DNA of 64,000 nucleotides from positions 36,530 to 100,529 of the forward strand of contig JAKVAY010000046.1 in the NCBI GenBank assembly GCA_022447185.1. Direction: 5' to 3'. This DNA comes from Fuerstiella sp. GTDB lineage: Bacteria > Planctomycetota > Planctomycetia > Planctomycetales > Planctomycetaceae. The notes beneath the pieces were generated by a model, which saw only the letters and a list, made by a program, of their open reading frames with translations, was not told the origin of the DNA and did not search any database. A program made the position numbers and the translations under genes. Positions 57,202-64,000 of this stretch are shown here, in pieces (the stretch's first letter is position 1; each line of letters begins with the position of its first letter).

Positions 57202-58332
57202 ATGTCACTTTCCGATACCCTTCAAACTGAAACAAACGATCCGATTCCCCGGCAGGAAAAAATCACATTCTGCATTACGGAGCTGGACATCGGCGGGGCT
57301 GAGAAGGCACTGGTTCGAGTCGCCGTTGGACTGTATGAGCGTGGCTGGGACGTGAACGTAGTTAGTCTGCGAGACGCAGGGCCTCTGGCTCGGGAACTGG
57401 AAAAGGCAAACATTCCAGTGCGCGCACTCAGTTGCGGCGGTCTTCTCGACATTCGCGCACTGTTTCGATTGTGCCACGTTCTTAAGACAATACAGCCTAA
57501 AATACTGGTCTGTTTTTTACACCAGGCAAATATCGTTGGGCGCATCGCTGCTCGGCTGGCCGGAGTACCAACAATGGTGTCCGGAATTCGGGTGGCGGAT
57601 AGACGGCTTGGTGTCATTTGGACGGATCGACTGACACGCCAACTGACACGGAAATACGTAGCCGTCAGTCGGTCCGTCGCAGATTTTCACAAAGAAAAAT
57701 GCAGGATTCCGGTAGACGATATGGCGGTGATCTACAACGGGGTCGACATCCCTGAGTCGCGCCCCATCTGGTCATCACGGAACGATTCTCAGTTCCGTAT
57801 TCTGTTCGTTGGACGGCTAACTCCGCAAAAACGCCCCCAAAACCTGCTGAGCGCAGTGGCATCTTTTCCAGAAGACCTGAGGAACCGCACGTTTATCGAT
57901 TTCCTTGGCGATGGAACACTAAGGACGAGTCTGGAGCACCACATCTCCGCGGCGGATCTCGGCGATAACGTCAGATTGCATGGTCAGCAGACGAACGTCA
58001 TTAAATGGATGGCAAGGGCCGACGTTTTGGTACTGCCGTCCGCCTGGGAAGGGCTACCCAATGTTGTTCTTGAGTCGATGGCCCAAGGGCTTCCCGTCGT
58101 AGCGACAGCAGTTGATGGATTGTCCGAAATTATTGAATCCGGAAATACAGGATGGTTAGTTCCACCAAACGACATTACCGCCCTGACAAATACTCTCATT
58201 ATGGTGTCAGACAACATTAACCTGCGATACACGGTGGCTAATCGGGCTTTCGAAGCCGTTCAGCAACGTTTTCATTGGAACTCCACCGTTCAATCATTCG
58301 ATGAACTGCTTTCAAAGCTACTAAATCAGTGA
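57202..58332 (+). CDS. GT4-family glycosyltransferase
   Basis: 376 residues from ATG 57202; the frame extends to 57067 without support. The GT-B fold is clear: CITELDIGGAEKALVRVA at the N-terminal acceptor domain, a linker with VIYNGVD, and a donor domain with ILFVGRLTPQKRP and the EX7E motif in EGLPNVVLESMAQGLPVVAT. It should transfer a sugar from a nucleotide-sugar donor onto a glycan or lipid carrier in the cytoplasm. Donor and acceptor cannot be assigned. It stands alone between the lipoprotein and mraZ. Confidence 0.93.
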   Translation: MSLSDTLQTETNDPIPRQEKITFCITELDIGGAEKALVRVAVGLYERGWDVNVVSLRDAGPLARELEKANIPVRALSCGGLLDIRALFRLCHVLKTIQPKILVCFLHQANIVGRIAARLAGVPTMVSGIRVADRRLGVIWTDRLTRQLTRKYVAVSRSVADFHKEKCRIPVDDMAVIYNGVDIPESRPIWSSRNDSQFRILFVGRLTPQKRPQNLLSAVASFPEDLRNRTFIDFLGDGTLRTSLEHHISAADLGDNVRLHGQQTNVIKWMARADVLVLPSAWEGLPNVVLESMAQGLPVVATAVDGLSEIIESGNTGWLVPPNDITALTNTLIMVSDNINLRYTVANRAFEAVQQRFHWNSTVQSFDELLSKLLNQ

Positions 58333-58423
58333 ATCGGTGTGGAAAATCACTGGTGATTCAGGTGCCTGTTGCGATAAAGCTGGTGTGCGTTTGGTGTCGT
58401 ACTCCCGGCATATGAATCTGTGT

Positions 58424-58462
<39 letters not shown>

Positions 58463-58571
58463 GTTTGTAACGCTGCGACTGACAAAATTTTGGATTGCAG
58501 CAATTCCATATCTAACAACAACCTGCGTCCAATTCAGCACTCCGGATCCAAGGGAATTTGAGTGTTTTCTC

Positions 58572-58599
58572 TTGACGGACCGAAGTCGATCCGTACAGT
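58572..58599 (+). promoter_or_regulatory. Candidate sigma-70-type promoter of mraZ
   Basis: TTGACG (58572-58577) and TACAGT (58594-58599) with a 16-base spacer would start transcription near 58606, just before the MraZ boxes. The -10 matches consensus at four of six positions. Confidence 0.45.
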
Positions 58600-58611
58600 C
58601 CATTTCATCAG

Positions 58612-58636
58612 TGGCAACTTGTGGGGATTTGTGGGT
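58612..58636 (+). promoter_or_regulatory. Candidate MraZ-binding boxes
   Basis: TGGCA, TGGGG and TGGGT begin at 58612, 58622 and 58632, spaced exactly ten bases apart. MraZ is known to bind direct TGGGN repeats separated by five bases in front of its own operon. The first box deviates (TGGC). The position downstream of the candidate promoter fits autorepression. Confidence 0.65.
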
Positions 58637-58710
58637 CTTCAAACATAATTTACACAAGTCGTTTACATAAAACATGTTAAGGACCAGCACTTTTCGAAAG
58701 CCGCCGTTCT

Positions 58711-59187
58711 GTGGCGATTACGGGCACATTTGATCGTTCCATTGACGAGAAACTTCGTTTGGCAATCCCCAAGCAACTTCGCGAAGCATTTGGGATTTCT
58801 AACGGAGGAGAATTGTTCCTCGCACCGGGCAACGAAGGATGCATCGCCGTCTATTCGCCGAGGGGATTTGAGGAGTTTGCTCAGCGGGTTGCAAACACAT
58901 CCCCTGGACGAGCAGACGTTCGTACGTTTCTGCGACTGTTTTACTCCCGAGCAGAGCGAGTTGTGCTCGACAAACAATCACGAATTCGAATTCCGGAAAG
59001 ACTATTGGAATCAGATCGGACAGAACGCGATATGGTCATTCTGGGAGTTCACGACCATGCCGAAATCTGGCACCGTAACAACTGGGACGTATACATGAAT
59101 CAAAACCTCTCGATGTTCGACGAATTGACGTCAGAAGCTCTCGAACCGCCAGACGTCACCAGACCGGCCCGTATTATTGGTTCCTGA
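58711..59187 (+). CDS. mraZ: Transcriptional regulator MraZ
   Basis: 158 residues starting at GTG 58711. It has two AbrB-like MraZ repeats: TGTFDRSIDEKLRLAIPKQL at the N-terminus and VVLDKQSRIRIPERLLES in the second half, each with the DxK/Q...R.xP pattern. MraZ forms rings that bind repeated TGGGN boxes in front of the division/cell-wall gene cluster and usually represses it; candidate boxes lie 75-100 bases upstream. It is followed by a long structured leader and rsmH. The protein is a little longer than the E. coli one at the C-terminus. Confidence 0.96.
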   Translation: MAITGTFDRSIDEKLRLAIPKQLREAFGISNGGELFLAPGNEGCIAVYSPRGFEEFAQRVANTSPGRADVRTFLRLFYSRAERVVLDKQSRIRIPERLLESDRTERDMVILGVHDHAEIWHRNNWDVYMNQNLSMFDELTSEALEPPDVTRPARIIGS

Positions 59188-59286
59188 ATCTCTCATCGAT
59201 CTCCCAAATTGGTCGGTTTCTAAACGAATACCATCATTGACGCACTACCGCAGGCTTACCGGGCTTCGCGGTTTCACTGGCGGGCA

Positions 59287-59378
59287 AACGGAAGTGTCCG
59301 TTAGGGATACGGTTTCTCTGGAAACCTACAGCCGTTCGCTTTGCAGACCTGCATGGATGCGGGAAGAAGCGAACGGCT
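59287..59378 (+). ncRNA. Candidate structured RNA element upstream of rsmH
   Basis: Three consecutive hairpins: AACGGA/TCCGTT (59287-59292/59297-59302), GGTTTC/GAAACC (59311-59316/59321-59326) and AGCCGTTCGCTT/AAGCGAACGGCT (59330-59341/59367-59378, 25-base loop). The stems are perfect and lie on one side of the gap. This looks like a folded leader RNA; a regulatory role is inference. Confidence 0.5.
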
Positions 59379-59528
59379 GGATGTATCTTTCGCCGATTGG
59401 TCTTCGCGCAGGTTTGGCTGTTGCTTAGGATCAAACTTCTCTTTCGGCGCAACTCTTCAGCGCCCTTACACAGTTTTGCGTTCGCAAATCCCTGAACCTG
59501 CCTCTTCTCTCATCCCTCCTTTTCATTA

Positions 59529-59576
59529 GTCGCTTCAGTTGTGCCAGCCCATCAGCACTGGCACAACTGAAGCGGC
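59529..59576 (+). promoter_or_regulatory. 17-bp perfect hairpin directly before rsmH
   Basis: Bases 59531-59547 pair perfectly with 59558-59574 around a ten-base loop; a G-U and a G-C pair extend the stem to 19 bp (59529-59576). It ends 12 bases before the rsmH ATG, where a ribosome-binding site would be expected, and has no U-tract. Attenuation, translational control or RNase III processing are possible. Confidence 0.85.
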
Positions 59577-59588
59577 GTGCGTTCTGTC

Positions 59589-60470
59589 ATGTCCTCCTCC
59601 GTACATAGACCTGTAATGCTGCGCGAAGTTCTGCAACTTCTGCAGCTGAAGCCCGGTTTGACCGTCATGGATGGAACCGTGGGTGCCGGAGGACATAGTG
59701 CCGAAATACTGAAGCAGATCGGAGAATCGGGACAGTTGGTTGGTTTTGATCGTGATCCCATGATGCTTGCGCACGCAACAACGCATCTGAACAGGTCCAA
59801 TGTCACACTTGTGCATGCACCGTATTCAGACGCAGCCATCGAATTGAAGCAAGCGGGAATGGCTCACGTCGATCGGGTTCTGCTCGATTTAGGCCTGTCC
59901 TCGGATCAATTGAGTGATCGGAATCGAGGATTCGGTTTTGACGCAGGCGGTAACCTGGATATGCGATTCGATGTGTCTCGGGGCAGACCCGCGAAAGAAT
60001 TCCTGAAAACATGTTCCAGAGATCAGCTGGTAAGAGTTATCACTGAATTTGGAGAAGAACCGCAGGCCGAACGTATCGCAGATGCACTGCATCAGGCGAA
60101 ACACCGCGGACCAATTCGGTCGTCCGAAGAATTAGCAGACGTTGTTCGTCGGGCGGTTGGTTCATCGGAAGGTCGCCGAGATCCGGCAACACGTGTGTTT
60201 CAGGCATTTCGCATAGCGGTCAACGAAGAGCTGCGGCATCTGCAACAAATGTTGTCCCAGGTGCTGCCGATGGTTTTGAAGAAGGATGGCCTTGCGGTCA
60301 TCATCACGTTTCACTCACTGGAAGATCGGATTGTCAAATCCGAGTTCAAAGGAAACCAGGGATGGCACGTTCTAACAAAAACTCCGCTTCGTCCGGCGCC
60401 GGCCGAGGTACGCATCAATCCACGGAGTCGCTCAGCCAAACTTCGGGCGGCAAAGTGGACCAGTCCGTAG
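59589..60470 (+). CDS. rsmH: 16S rRNA (cytosine1402-N4)-methyltransferase RsmH
   Basis: 293 residues from ATG 59589; a GTG at 59577 is in frame, immediately after the hairpin. It methylates N4 of C1402 in 16S rRNA using S-adenosylmethionine. Family motifs: HRPVMLREVLQLL at the N-terminus, DGTVGAGGHS (residues 28-37, SAM binding), DLGLSSDQL, RVFQAFRIAVNEEL and FHSLEDRIVK. It is the usual second gene of the dcw cluster after mraZ. No Shine-Dalgarno sequence is evident in the 12 bases between hairpin and ATG. Confidence 0.96.
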   Translation: MSSSVHRPVMLREVLQLLQLKPGLTVMDGTVGAGGHSAEILKQIGESGQLVGFDRDPMMLAHATTHLNRSNVTLVHAPYSDAAIELKQAGMAHVDRVLLDLGLSSDQLSDRNRGFGFDAGGNLDMRFDVSRGRPAKEFLKTCSRDQLVRVITEFGEEPQAERIADALHQAKHRGPIRSSEELADVVRRAVGSSEGRRDPATRVFQAFRIAVNEELRHLQQMLSQVLPMVLKKDGLAVIITFHSLEDRIVKSEFKGNQGWHVLTKTPLRPAPAEVRINPRSRSAKLRAAKWTSP

Positions 60471-60514
60471 CTTCTGACAGCGACGATTGGGGATACCAGC
60501 CCGCCAGGGACGGT

Positions 60515-62401
60515 ATGGCCATCGAAGTGAAGTTAGGATTGTTCATTATCGTGATCCTGCTGGGAGCATTTGGATTCTTGATCTATCGGAACGTTGATCT
60601 GCATCAGCAATATTTAATTACAGGAGAAGTGGAGACGCCAGACAAAGGAACACAGCTTGCGACAAAGGAGCACAGTCACTCCATCGACGTCAATCAGGAC
60701 AAGGGGGACGATTCTGAACTGCAGTCCGAAGGCCAGGTGAGTTCATCCGATGACAGTCCAGCCGAAATTTCGATGAAGATCGACAACCTTACAACGGAAA
60801 CAGGTGAACTCGACGAACCAGCCATGTTTGAATTTGGACAGTTAACTCCTGAGGATACGGAACAGACTGTCGTCTCGAATGATCAATTCGTGAACTCTCG
60901 TGAAGATACTGGACAGGCGACTGCAAATGTTGATCCGCTTGTGGTCCGGAATGATACGATCAGTGGGGAGAGACTGTCGCACGGCAACAGGACCGGACCA
61001 GCCGAAATCAACGGTGACGAACCATCAGAGCTATGGATTGATGTTGCTGTTCCGGCCGTCGCATCGGGAACAGCAAATGCAGCCGACGACGATTCCACCG
61101 AATTTGATTCTCAGACAGCTGGATCTGAGTTGCGTGACTTCACTGGAGCAAGTGTGCCTGAAGAGGCCCAAACTCCGCTGGTGTTCGGCCAGGCGGACAC
61201 CGTGTCTGACACAAGCGACGAAATCACTGACTTCAACGGTTCTAATTTCACGGAAACACTAGAACCGGTCGGGGATTCTTTTCCAGCTGAAGATACGAAT
61301 GACTGGTCTGTCACTGACTCAGATCAAAGTGCATTTGCTGAAGAAGATGTCCAGCCCGATGAAGCAATCAGACCTGACGCAGGAGAAGCATTGATCGTAC
61401 AGGACGTACGCGTTGATTCCGAATCTGAAACAGATCCGAAATTTCCAACCGTTCAGGAAAGCGAGTACGAAACTGTTGATGCCATGCGGACTTCGCCACG
61501 CAATACGTCATTCGACCGGGATTCCGACAGGCCCGTCAACGATTTTTCAATCAACGATGAAGCCCGGGGTTTCTCCGAACACGCGATTGATTTTGACCAG
61601 GAATCTACTCCAGTCTTGAGTTTTGAATCCGAATCGATGCCGGCCGATCTCGCCAGTGAATCTACGACTCACGACGAATCCAGCGATACAGAAATTCAGA
61701 ACACATCTCCATTTTTGGACATTCCAACTCCGTCCCTTGCTGAAAACGTATCTTCTTCGACCAATTCAGCAGATCTGCCGGGTGACGAAATCTTCCTGAA
61801 AGAATTCGCTGTAGATGAAGGAACGGGGCTGCGTCCGGTTAATCCGGAATATGAACGCCGGAAAAAACTATCGGCTGTCGTTGCTGGCAATACCGAATTC
61901 AACGTGAATGGATTCATCTACGAAAACCGGATTGTCACCGCATCCGCAAAGAGTGATCCTTACGACATCTGTGAAGTCGTACCTGGAGATAACTACTGGA
62001 ACATCTCGCAACGCGTCTATGGTACGTCCCGATATTTTTCGGCACTGGCACTCTACAACCGCCATCGAATTCGTGACCCCAAAAAATTACGTCCTGGCAT
62101 GAAGGTACTGGTGCCACCAGCCGAAGTTCTGGAAGAGAAATATCCAGATCTTTTTCATGATTCACGTCCAGTCCAACAGGAACCCAGCGGCTATTTCGTG
62201 CGGTCCGATGGAAGAGCGGCATACAGAATTGGCGAGCATGACACATTGTCACAGATTGCACAGAAGCATCTGGGTCGCTCATCTCGCTGGATTCAGATCT
62301 ATCGACTCAATCGCACAGTATTGGCTAATCCGAACAAACTGACGCCTGGAACAGTCATCGCCCTTCCGGATGACGCGACGGATCTTCACATGGCGCCATA
62401 G
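60515..62401 (+). CDS. LysM-domain membrane protein in the dcw cluster
   Basis: 628 residues from ATG 60515, behind AGGGA at proper spacing and 44 bases after rsmH. An ATG at 60362 is in frame but would overlap rsmH by 109 bases. A single membrane helix (LGLFIIVILLGAFGFLIY) near the N-terminus leads to a long acidic disordered region of over 400 residues. Two LysM-type units end the protein (PGDNYWNISQRVYGTSRYF; GEHDTLSQIAQKHLGRSSRW), which typically bind peptidoglycan. I infer an inner-membrane protein reaching the cell wall, working with the transpeptidase encoded downstream. Confidence 0.88.
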   Translation: MAIEVKLGLFIIVILLGAFGFLIYRNVDLHQQYLITGEVETPDKGTQLATKEHSHSIDVNQDKGDDSELQSEGQVSSSDDSPAEISMKIDNLTTETGELDEPAMFEFGQLTPEDTEQTVVSNDQFVNSREDTGQATANVDPLVVRNDTISGERLSHGNRTGPAEINGDEPSELWIDVAVPAVASGTANAADDDSTEFDSQTAGSELRDFTGASVPEEAQTPLVFGQADTVSDTSDEITDFNGSNFTETLEPVGDSFPAEDTNDWSVTDSDQSAFAEEDVQPDEAIRPDAGEALIVQDVRVDSESETDPKFPTVQESEYETVDAMRTSPRNTSFDRDSDRPVNDFSINDEARGFSEHAIDFDQESTPVLSFESESMPADLASESTTHDESSDTEIQNTSPFLDIPTPSLAENVSSSTNSADLPGDEIFLKEFAVDEGTGLRPVNPEYERRKKLSAVVAGNTEFNVNGFIYENRIVTASAKSDPYDICEVVPGDNYWNISQRVYGTSRYFSALALYNRHRIRDPKKLRPGMKVLVPPAEVLEEKYPDLFHDSRPVQQEPSGYFVRSDGRAAYRIGEHDTLSQIAQKHLGRSSRWIQIYRLNRTVLANPNKLTPGTVIALPDDATDLHMAP

Positions 62402-62506
62402 ACAGGATCCCGCCGATAAACAGGAAATGAACGCCTCGCCAAAGACACCTGGTGAGGCGTTTCTGTGCGCCCTGTGTCCATGGAGTCTCACTGAGTCGAC
62501 CGCCCC

Positions 62507-62848
62507 ATGTTTTTTCGTTTTGCTGCAGCAATTTTGCTTGTCGTCGCCATTTCGATGGCCCAGATCAGCCTCGAAAAGCAGTCGCTCATCGTACGTCGAT
62601 CAGTCAGCCGTCAGTACTATCAAATGGATGAACTGCTTGAACTTCATGCTCAGCTGCGTCTTGATATTCAGCAGTTGTCAGCTCCATCCCACTTTCCTGC
62701 GATATTGGAAACAGTTCCGTCGCCCACTCGGAGAGTGGGTAATGTTACCACCGATCCACAGACGAAATTCAGGACAGTGGCACCAGTGCGCCTGCCCCTG
62801 CTGAGATGGCAAAGACCTGTCCGACCGGATGGAGTCGGAGGCCAATGA
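62507..62848 (+). CDS. FtsL-like small bitopic membrane protein
   Basis: 113 residues. One N-terminal membrane helix (FFRFAAAILLVVAISMA) is followed by a helical, possibly coiled-coil segment (RRSVSRQYYQMDELLELHAQ) and a Pro/Arg-rich tail. Size, topology and position between rsmH and the ftsI-type gene match FtsL, which links division-site proteins. FtsL sequences diverge greatly, so identification rests on position and shape. Its stop overlaps the next start (ATGA), showing translational coupling with the transpeptidase. Confidence 0.75.
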   Translation: MFFRFAAAILLVVAISMAQISLEKQSLIVRRSVSRQYYQMDELLELHAQLRLDIQQLSAPSHFPAILETVPSPTRRVGNVTTDPQTKFRTVAPVRLPLLRWQRPVRPDGVGGQ

Positions 62849-64000
62849 CATCGGCACGATACAACCCGACACGTTGGCGTTCCCGAACCGTCACTGTGGC
62901 ACTGTTGGCTTGCTGGATTTTGCTCACCGGCCGATTGATTCATCTGCAGGGTACGCAACATGAATTAATGCATGCCAGAGTGGATCAGCAAAGTACGTTC
63001 ACTGAGACGCTGGTCGCCCGTCCTGGTGAAATTGTCGACCGCAATGGTCACGTCCTCGCCATGACAGTGACACGGAACAGCATCTTCGCTGTCCCGTCGA
63101 AAATTAAGGATCCACGGCAGTTCGCATGGCAGGCTGCAGCAGCTGCGGGGGTCGATGCAGATGAATTGCTGGACAGGATCCGCCGCCTTAGGGACAAACA
63201 TTTCATCTGGATCCGTCGGCGGGTCCCGGATGACATCGCAGAAGCATTTCGAAAAATCAAACTGCCCGATGACACATGGGGATTTCGTCGAGAATACCTC
63301 CGACAATATCCTCAGGGACATGTTGCCGCGCATGTTCTGGGCATGCGGGATATTGACAACATCGGACATGGTGGACTTGAGCAGAGTCGGAACGCGTTGA
63401 TTCGGGGTAACGATGGTCACCGGGTCATGGCTCGAGATGCTCGCAGTGTCGTCGTCGAAGTCGAGGCAACAGAATCTCAAACACCAGTGCATGGTCAATC
63501 TGTCATCTGCACCATCGATCTGTTGACCCAGTTAACAATCGAACATCAGCTTGACGAAGTTATGCGGCGCTGGCAGCCAATCGGTGCCTGCGCGATCGTC
63601 ATGGAACCTCAAACCGGTGAGATTCTGGCAATGGCATCCCGCCCTACCTTTGACCCCAATCGTCCAGCGAACGTTCCCGAAGATGCGTGGCGCAACCTCA
63701 ATATTTCAGCTGTGTTTGAACCTGGTTCCACATTTAAGCCATTTGTTGTTGGCTGGGCGATGCATCATCAACTGCTCGACCGCTCAGAGACAATTCGGTG
63801 TTTCAACGGTGCTTATCGAATGGGACGTCGAATTCTCCACGACCACCACTCTTACACGATGCTGTCGGTTGAAGATGTACTCGTGAAGTCAAGCAACATC
63901 GGAATGGCACGTGTCGCGGAACGCATCGGTCTGCAGGAACTGTACGAATGCACAGTGGGTTTTGGATTTGGTCGACGCACAGGAATCGAGTTACCCGGTG
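62845..64000 (+). CDS. FtsI/PBP2-type penicillin-binding transpeptidase (3' partial)
   Basis: The frame starts at ATG 62845 (overlapping the previous stop) and runs off the window; 385 residues are visible. An N-terminal membrane helix (VTVALLACWILLTGRLIHLQ) precedes the dimerisation domain (ARPGEIVDRNGHVLA) typical of class B penicillin-binding proteins. The transpeptidase domain begins with EPGSTFKPF: nucleophile Ser295 and Lys298. The SxN motif is Ser349-Ser350-Asn351. The KTG motif lies beyond the window. It should cross-link peptidoglycan during division or growth. The exact paralogue (FtsI or SpoVD-like) cannot be decided. Confidence 0.95.
   Translation, partial: MTSARYNPTRWRSRTVTVALLACWILLTGRLIHLQGTQHELMHARVDQQSTFTETLVARPGEIVDRNGHVLAMTVTRNSIFAVPSKIKDPRQFAWQAAAAAGVDADELLDRIRRLRDKHFIWIRRRVPDDIAEAFRKIKLPDDTWGFRREYLRQYPQGHVAAHVLGMRDIDNIGHGGLEQSRNALIRGNDGHRVMARDARSVVVEVEATESQTPVHGQSVICTIDLLTQLTIEHQLDEVMRRWQPIGACAIVMEPQTGEILAMASRPTFDPNRPANVPEDAWRNLNISAVFEPGSTFKPFVVGWAMHHQLLDRSETIRCFNGAYRMGRRILHDHHSYTMLSVEDVLVKSSNIGMARVAERIGLQELYECTVGFGFGRRTGIELPG

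Larger units (their letters stand above)
59188..59588. other. Structured intergenic region between mraZ and rsmH
   Basis: About 400 bases with no gene. Several strong hairpins lie in it, listed separately. It is unusually long for a gap inside this cluster. Confidence 0.7.

Noticed and set aside
59529..59576. The rsmH hairpin as an intrinsic terminator of mraZ
   Set aside because: No U-run follows and the start codon of rsmH lies 12 bases downstream, so simple termination is unlikely.
60362..60514. Longer start for the LysM protein inside rsmH
   Set aside because: It would overlap rsmH by 109 bases; ATG 60515 has a good ribosome-binding site and begins just before the membrane helix.

Overview
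The window looks like a chromosome segment of a planctomycete (Planctomycetota, probably order Planctomycetales). This is inferred from content. It carries a DUF1549/DUF1553 and DUF1501 pair, a sugar-dehydrogenase protein with C-type heme motifs, secreted prenyltransferase/squalene-oxidase-repeat proteins ending in LPIY(Q/E)R, a MoxR-DUF58-BatA-VWA set, and a Tyr/Cys-rich secreted protein with a WIxxPxxDGRxRL-type tail. No rRNA, tRNA, CRISPR array, insertion sequence or phage gene was recognised.

Layout. 1-7.0 kb (+): secreted redox/carbohydrate cluster: DUF1549/DUF1553 (cut by the window edge), DUF1501 with Tat signal, CBM9-like/PKD protein, and a 983-aa sugar dehydrogenase with three CXXCH sites. 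7.3-9.1 kb (-): SMP-30-like protein and RNase III, which lacks one expected catalytic Asp. 9.5-11.1 kb (+): HtrA/Deg protease. 11.1-16.3 kb (-): trpA, a DUF6702-like protein, an M1 peptidase and a Tyr/Cys-rich secreted protein. 16.6-23.8 kb (+): a 1222-aa membrane protein of unknown role, a HAD hydrolase, an NHLRC2-like thioredoxin/NHL protein and ruvX. 23.9-28.3 kb: a DacZ-like diadenylate cyclase (-), a membrane-protein remnant (-), purH (+) and a fatty-acid desaturase (-). 28.3-29.7 kb: a gene-poor stretch and a 180-aa orphan with a Cys-rich tail.

30.0-47.3 kb is the most system-like block. On the minus strand a leader gene broken by two in-frame stops is followed by MoxR ATPase, DUF58, BatA-type VWA and a second VWA membrane protein. 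On the plus strand a DUF4175-like coiled-coil membrane protein, a prenyltransferase-repeat protein and a large repeat protein with a C-terminal TlpA-like thioredoxin diverge from it. Another prenyltransferase-repeat protein faces the minus-strand end. I infer one envelope-associated ATPase/VWA system.

47.5-58.3 kb: secreted galactose mutarotase, VOC and ACT-domain proteins, a propeller/Kelch protein, a hemolysin III-type membrane protein, coaD, two small heat-shock proteins, a lipoprotein and a GT4 glycosyltransferase. 58.3-64.0 kb (+): a dcw (division/cell-wall) segment: mraZ with candidate MraZ boxes, a heavily structured leader, rsmH, a LysM membrane protein, an FtsL-like protein and an FtsI/PBP transpeptidase running off the end. 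Starts were adjusted by ribosome-binding sites, signal peptides and overlaps; each entry says so.
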